Below, in pieces: positions 58,386-64,000 of a DNA stretch of 64,000 nt (positions are counted from its first letter, which is position 1; each line of letters opens with the position of its first letter). The stretch is from assembly GCF_041146395.1 (NCBI RefSeq), contig NC_090989.1:245572843-245636842 (forward strand), in the 5' to 3' direction. Below the pieces are notes generated by a model that worked only from the letters and a program-made list of their open reading frames with translations, was not told where the DNA came from and ran no database searches. This DNA comes from Eulemur rufifrons. Its lineage: Eukaryota; Chordata; Mammalia; Primates; Lemuridae. The translations under genes were made by a program, and so were the position numbers.

Positions 58386-59510
58386 TGGAAAAACCTACAG
58401 TTTTCAAAATTAAAAAAGCATTTCTTAATAACTCATTGGTCAAAGAAGAAATTATTATGGAAATCAGATAATATTTATCACCAAATGATAATGAAAATAC
58501 TATGTTTTAAAACTTGTGGGATGCGATTATGGGCTATTAAGGGAGAAAGAAATACATATAAATACTTACACCAGAAAAAGAGAAGGAAACCTAAAAATGG
58601 CTTAAGTGTCAAACATAAGAAATTAGGGAGGGAAATCAGAAAAAAAGCAAAGAAAATAGAAAGTAGGATATAATACAGATAAGGGCAGAAAAAAAAATAG
58701 AAAACAACAAATTGAAAAGACATTAGCTGAAAAGATCAGAACAATAGACCAACTTCTGATCAAGAGACAAGAGATAGATTGTATAAATAAGCCATATCAT
58801 GAGAAAATAAATACAAAACTATAGATGCTACAAGATTAAAAAGATAATAAAAGGATAATAGAAGCAACATGATGTCAATAAATATGAAAACTTTGATGAG
58901 ATAGACAAACTTCAAGAAAATATACTATATCAAAACTGATTGAAGAAGAAATAAAAAGAAAAAACCTGAGTAACCCTATAGCCATTGAAAGTAATTGAAA
59001 CCATACTTTAAAATCTTACTATAAAGAAAACATCAACATCAGACAAATTTGCCCATGGTTTATACAAAACAACCAAGAAATTCCAATTATTTTTTTAAAA
59101 ATCTAAGTAGGTAAAATAAAGAACATCCTCTAACTCATTTTATGAAGCCAACATAATTTTGATAGTAAAATCTGACAAGAACCTTAGAAGACAACAAAAT
59201 TATAGATAAATGTCATTCACACACCTCAATAAAAAATCCTAATAAAATGTCAATAAACCAAATCCATCAGTGCATAAATAAGATAATACATTTTAACCAA
59301 GTTGAGTTTACATCAGCGATACTAATGTTATTTTAACATTAGAAAGATCAACTAATGCAATTTACCATTTTAAATGTTTAAAAGTGATAAACCACTATCT
59401 CAATAGATATATAAATTGCACTCTGTGTAATTCAATATCCACTTGCAATTAAATTATCTACAAAAAACCTACAGTAAACATCATCCCAAATGGTAGAACG
59501 TTGAAAGTTT

Positions 59511-59511
<1 letters not shown>

Positions 59512-59541
<30 letters not shown>
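59512..59541. repeat. (GTTTT)n tract
   Basis: Short T-rich tandem repeat within old L1 DNA. Confidence 0.85.
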
Positions 59542-59934
59542 ATTGTCAGGAAGATTGATTGCTATTCATCATTGTACCCAATGTCCTAGAGGGTGCATTA
59601 CAGCAAATAAAGATATGAGTTGAAAAGAAGGAAGCAAATTGCTATTTTCATATTGAAAGTACAAAGGTAAATGAGTATAGCAAGTTTGCTGAATTCAGAA
59701 TCAATGTACAAAAAGCAATTGCATTTATTTCATCTGTAGGAAGTTTCAAAATGTAGTGTTTAAAAAGATACCATTTCAATCAGATAAGACATATATATAA
59801 AAAAATTTTTGAATAACTCTAACAAAGAATATAAGATCTGCCTGGAGAATATTATAAAACTGTATTGAAACATATTAAAGAAAACCTAAAATAGAGAGGT
59901 ATATTATTTTCATTGATTTAAAAACTCAATGTCT

Positions 59935-60176
59935 TTTGTTCTTTTGGGTAGATGTCCTGATCAACACCTAAGAGCACATATAGGAATAACATTAATCCGG
60001 TCTCGGGCAGATGGGGTGGGGGAGATGGGATGGGTGTATACATACATAATTAGTGCGATGGGCACCTTCTGAGGGATGGACACGCTTGAAGCTCTGACTG
60101 GGGGGCGGGGGAGGGCAAGGGCAATAGATGTAACCTAAACTTTTGTACCCCCATAATATGCTGAAATAAAAAAAAA
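59935..60176 (+). mobile_element. 5'-truncated young L1 3' tail
   Basis: 'cctgatcaacacctaagagc' parallels 'cctgatcatcacctaaatac' just after the ORF2 stop of the full-length copy (21605). A G-rich 3' UTR follows ('gggggagatgggatgggtgt', 'acacgcttgaagctctgact'), then 'taacctaaacttttgtaccc' and a poly(A) tail. The 3' UTR unit occurs once. Possible TSD 'ctcaatgt' / 'ccttaatgt', imperfect. Two G-run clusters (60010-60034 and 60100-60122) could form G-quadruplexes. Confidence 0.88.
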
Positions 60177-61965
60177 CCTTAATGTTATAAAAATGTTAAT
60201 TATGCTAGAATTTATGTATGGATCCAAAGTAATTCTAATAAAAATGCCACTTTTTGGTGGACGCTGAAAATTTAATGTCAAAATTTATATGAAAAAGCAA
60301 AGAAAAACTCCTGAAAAAGATCTAGCAGATATCAAAACTAATCACAGAATAAAGACGGTTTGGGACTGAAACATGTTTAGACAAACTGATCAATGGAAAA
60401 GAATAGTCCAGAAACAGATCCACACATATTGACTAACTTGATTTTTGTTAGTGGTCAATGTAGATCAGCAGGGTAGTAATGAACTTTCCAGAGGGGCTGT
60501 GACAATTGGAGATCCATATTTTTAAAAATTGTATCTCGATCTCATCATGTGCTCAAAAATCAACACCAAATGGATCTAAATATGAAAGGCAAGACAGCTA
60601 AATTTTTAGAAGAAAATGCCAGAGAATATTTTTAAGACTGTGGTGTTGGGAAAAAAATGTCCGAAGCAAGGATTTAAAAAGGCAAATCAAAAAGGAAAAA
60701 TTAATAAGTTTGACTACCTTAAATCAAGAACATCTGTTTCCCCAAAAGACATCATTAAAAAAAAAAAGTTTTTTTAAAAAAGCCAATAAGCCATAAAAGG
60801 GAGAAGACATTTGCAGCACATATAACCAACAAAGGACTAGTATTCAGAATATATAAAAAATTACTTAAACAAACAAATTCAAATTTTAAGCAAAAAAAGA
60901 ATTTGAAAAAATATGTCACAGAAACAAAAACAAAAATGCTCAATAAATATGTTTGTAAATTCTTTCATCTCATAGAATTGAGGAAAAATAAATTAAAATA
61001 ATTATGAAATGATAGAATACCAATTCTACTCAAACTGCTCCAGAAAATTGAAGAGGAGAGAATACTTCCAAACTCACTCTATAAGGCCAGCATTAACCTG
61101 ATATCAAAACCAGACAAAGGCACAACAAAAAAAGACAACTATAAGCCAATATCCCTGATAAACATAGATGTAAAAAGCATCAACAAAATACCAGCAAACC
61201 AAGTTCAACAACACATTAAAAAGATAACTCATCATGATCTAGTGAGATCTATCCCACCACATCAATAAACATGATACACCACATTAAAAGAATCAATAAC
61301 AAAATCCATGTGATCATTTGAATAGATACAGAAAAGAATTCGATAAAATCCAACATCCCTTTATGATAAAAACTCCCAACAAACTAAGCCCAGAAAAAAC
61401 ATATCTCAAAACAATAAAGGCTGTATATGACAAACCCACAAGTAACATCATACTGAATGGGGAAAATTTGAAAGCCTTTTCTCTAAGATCTGGAGTAAGA
61501 CAAGGACTTTTACCACTTTTATTCAATATAGCACTGGAAGTCCTAGCCAGAGCAATTAGGCAAGAGGAAGAAATAAAGGACATCTAAATTGGAAAGGAAG
61601 AAGTAGAATTACTCTTGTTCTCAGATAACATGATTCTATATTTAGAAAAACCTACAGACTCCACCAAAAAAATGTTACAACTGATAAACAATTTCAGTAA
61701 AGTTCAGGATACAAAATCAACCTACAAAAATCAGTAGGATTTATATACACCAACATTGAACAATCTGAAAAAGAAATCAAGAAAGCAATCCCACTTATAG
61801 TAACTGCAGAAAAATAAAATATGTAGGAATAAATTTAACCAAAGAAGTGAAAGATCTATACAAGAAAAACTATAATAAACACTGATGAAAAAATTAAAGA
61901 GGACACACAAAATGGAAAGATATATCATACTCATTGATTAAAAGAATTAATATTGTTAAAATGTC

Positions 61966-62062
61966 ACTAAAAGCCCTGACTTCAGCATTACATAATACAA
62001 TTTATTCATGTAACAAAAAACACTTGTACCTCCTAAATCTATTGAAATTTTAAAAAAGAAAG
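61966..62062 (+). mobile_element. Tiny L1 3' tail inserted in the L1MA
   Basis: 'aaagccctgacttcagcatt', 'ttcatgtaacaaaaaacact' and 'tgtacctcctaaatctattg' resemble the extreme 3' end of another primate L1 subfamily, followed by an A-rich tail. Flanks 'aaaatgtc' (61958-61965) and 'aaaaggtc' (62063-62070) form a plausible 8-bp TSD. The host ORF2 text joins perfectly when the insert is removed. Confidence 0.8.
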
Positions 62063-62208
62063 AAAAGGTCCATACTACCCAAAATGATCAACAGCTTCAA
62101 TGCAATCTCTACCAAAAATACCAATGACACTCTTCACAGAAATAGAAAAAATGATCCTAAAATTTATATGGAACCACAAAAGACCTTGAATAGCCAAAGC
62201 AATTCTGA

Positions 62209-62236
62209 GCAATAAATAAATAAACAAACAAACAAA
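62209..62236. repeat. (AAAT)n/(AAAC)n microsatellite
   Basis: About three 'aaat' and four 'aaac' units interrupt L1 coding text. Confidence 0.9.
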
Positions 62237-63904
62237 GATGGGAGACCTCATGCTACTGGACTTCAAAATACACTCCAAAACTATAGTAACCAAAACAGCA
62301 TGGTACTGGCATTAAAACAGATACATAGACCCATGACACAGAATGGAGAACTCAGATATAAATCCACGTATATACAGCCAACTCATTTTTGACAAAGGTG
62401 CCAAGAACATGCATCAGGGAAAGGACAGTCTCTTCAATAAAAGAGTCCGGGAAAACTGGACATGCATAGCAAAAGAATGAAACTATGACCCCTATCTCTC
62501 ACCATATACAAAAATCAAATAAAAATGGACTAAAGCCTTAAATCTAAGACCTGAAACTGTGAAACTACTAGAAGAAAACATTGGGGAAATGCTTCTGGAC
62601 ATTGGTCTAGACAAAGATTTTTTGGGTAAAACCTCAAAACCTTAGGCAACAGAAGCATAAATAGACAAATGGGATCACATCAATCTAAAAAGCTTCTGCA
62701 CAGCAAAGAAAACAATCAACAGAATGAAGAGACAACCCATAGAGCGGGAGAAAACATGTGCAAACTATTCATTTAACAAAGTTATTAATAACCAGAATAT
62801 ATAAGGAACTCAACTCAATAGCCAAAATAATAATAATAATTAAATTTAAAAGTTGGTGAATGATTTGAACAGACATTTTAAAAAAGAACATATACAAATG
62901 GCCAACAATTATATGAAAAATGTTCAACATCACTAATCATCTGAGAAATGCAAATCAAAATCACAGTGTAATATCATCTCACCCTAGTTAAAATGGTCAT
63001 TATAAAAAAAGACAAAAAAATAACAAATGCTGGCAAAGATATGGAGAAAGGGGGACACTAGTACTCTACTGATGGGAATGTATTAGTACAGCCACTATGG
63101 AAAACAGTATAGAAGTTTCTCAAAACACTAGAAATAGAACTCCTGCATTATTCAGCAATCCCACTTCTGAGCATATATCCAAAGGAACTAAAATCAGTAT
63201 ATCAAAGGGATATATGCACTCCTACGTTCATTGCAGCATATTCACAGTAGCCAAGACATGGAAACAACCTAAGTGTCCACTGTTGGATTAATGGTTAGAG
63301 AAAATGTGGTATATGGACACAATGGAATATCATTCAGCCATAAAAAAGAATAAAATTCTGTCACCTGCAGCAACATGGATAGAACTGAAGTACATTACGT
63401 AAGGTGAAATAAGCTGGGCACTGAATAACAAATACCACATGGTCTCACTCATATGTGGGAGCTAAAATAGTTTATCTCATGAAGGTAGAGTAGAATGATA
63501 GATTCTTGAGGCTGGAAATTGTAGAAAAGTGGGGGGTGGCGGATGAAAAGAGGTTGATTAATGTGTACAAATATACAGTTTGATAGAAGAAATAAGCCCT
63601 AGTGTTTTATAGACCAGCAGGGTGACTATATTTTACAATATCTATTTTATATTTCAAAATGTTTATAGCATAAAGAAAAGACAAATATTTAAAGTGAGAT
63701 ATATCCCAATTACACTGATTTGATCTTTACAAATTCTATGAATTTATTGAATTATCACATGCACCCTGAAAATATGTACATTGATTATGTATCAATAAAA
63801 TAAATATTTAAAAAGAATAAATAATGCAACTATGGAGGTTATTCTCAGTGCATGACAATATTTATTGTCAGAGTGGTAGAAAATAGGAAATTTGTTTCTA
63901 GCTA

Positions 63905-64000
63905 TTTTTGCATATTCAACAAATATTTACTGAGTATCTACTGTATCCTCAATACAGTTGTAGCCTCTCAGGATACAGTACTGAATATAGCAGACAAAGT
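63905..64000 (-). mobile_element. L2 3' end, runs off the window
   Basis: 'catattcaacaaatatttac', 'tgagtatctactgtatcctc' and 'aggatacagtactgaata' are the reverse complement of the L2 3' terminus. It continues past the window edge. Confidence 0.7.

Larger units (their letters stand above)
54880..61021 (+). mobile_element. Large fossil L1M, four times interrupted
   Basis: Plus-strand old-L1 sequence runs 5' to 3'. The 5' UTR-like part is 54880-55680. ORF1-like text ('agaactccagaaatgaaaaa', 55872-55890) and its continuation reach about 57080. ORF2 endonuclease-like text is 57480-58105 ('ccacatatctggccagtaag'). Pre-RT and RT-like text is 58386-59500 ('gtcaaagaagaaattattat', 'acttgtgggatgcgatta'). 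Thumb to C-terminal text is 59600-61021. An Alu monomer, an MLT1 LTR, an L1MA 3' fragment and a young L1 tail lie inside it. No usable frame is left. Confidence 0.65.
61022..63460 (+). pseudogene. L1 ORF2 remnant (RT to C terminus)
   Basis: The longest open piece, 61318-61587, contains [34 protein letters not shown] and [19 protein letters not shown] from the RT palm. The FADD motif that should follow near 61615-61630 reads as L-F-S-D-N-like text, so a catalytic aspartate is lost. 63097-63291 holds a C-terminal piece (FTVAKTWKQPKCP). No intact domain remains. Confidence 0.85.
61022..63815 (+). mobile_element. 5'-truncated L1MA-type LINE-1
   Basis: It starts in the ORF2 RT domain ('actcaaactgctccagaaaa'), proceeds through the thumb and C-terminal region ('tctcaccctagttaaaatgg') and ends with an L1MA 3' UTR ('gatttgatctttacaaattc', 'tgattatgtatcaataaaat'). 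Several frameshifts and in-frame stops break ORF2. A 97-bp L1 tail is inserted at 61966, and an A-rich microsatellite (62209-62236) has expanded inside. Confidence 0.88.

Overview
The window looks like a gene-poor stretch of a strepsirrhine primate genome, most likely a Malagasy lemur. The best evidence is two Alu elements (4666-5004 and 25082-25395). They carry the strepsirrhine middle region (a duplicated A-rich linker with 'gaaagaaatta') and a right arm ending 'ctgaCGCCACGGCACTCTAGCC'-like, unlike anthropoid Alus. A family of young LINE-1 3' tails ending 'ccataatatgctgaaataaa'-like also recurs. I found no host protein-coding exon, rRNA, tRNA or CRISPR. Nearly every long open reading frame is LINE-1 coding sequence or a chance frame.

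Layout. 1-2156: MIR, L2-type and a short TIR DNA element. 2157-6563: a MaLR LTR split by a 4 kb antisense L1, which is itself split by a strepsirrhine Alu; target-site duplications (TSDs) support both events. 6564-14490: mostly unassigned sequence with an Alu monomer, MIRs, two CR1/L3-like fragments, an AluJ-type dimer and a probable solitary LTR. 14490-22730: a degraded old L1 broken by a nearly full-length young L1 (14950-21924, about 7.0 kb), the centrepiece of the window. That L1 has a CpG-rich 5' UTR of repeated units, ORF1 with one frameshift and two stops, ORF2 with only two 1-nt frameshifts, and a 3' UTR with a duplicated 95-bp G-rich unit. 22735-36900: MIRs, a solitary MST-type LTR with a clean 5-bp TSD, a possible retrocopy, a second strepsirrhine Alu, two more LTR-like blocks, L2, and MER5A inside a MIR. 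36900-54880: largely unassigned, possibly conserved noncoding sequence with MIR/L2 fossils, two short 3' tails of the young L1 family, an MLT1 LTR inside an old L1 3' UTR-like block, and two recent tandem duplications. 54880-64000: a fossil L1M spread over about 6 kb and interrupted by an Alu monomer, an MLT1 LTR, an L1MA 3' fragment and a young L1 3' tail. It is followed by a 2.8 kb L1MA-type element that holds a tiny L1 insertion of its own.

Functionally the window records layered retrotransposition, not a pathway. L1 proteins (an RNA-binding ORF1 product and an endonuclease/reverse-transcriptase ORF2 product) would have mobilised both the L1 tails and the Alus. No element here is intact enough to be active as read. 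No convincing novel biological system was found. The observations most worth checking are the repeated-unit 5' UTR with paired YY1-like motifs, the duplicated 3' UTR unit, two to three LTR-like blocks and a possible retrocopy. Repeat family names come from recognising consensus phrases, not from a database search.
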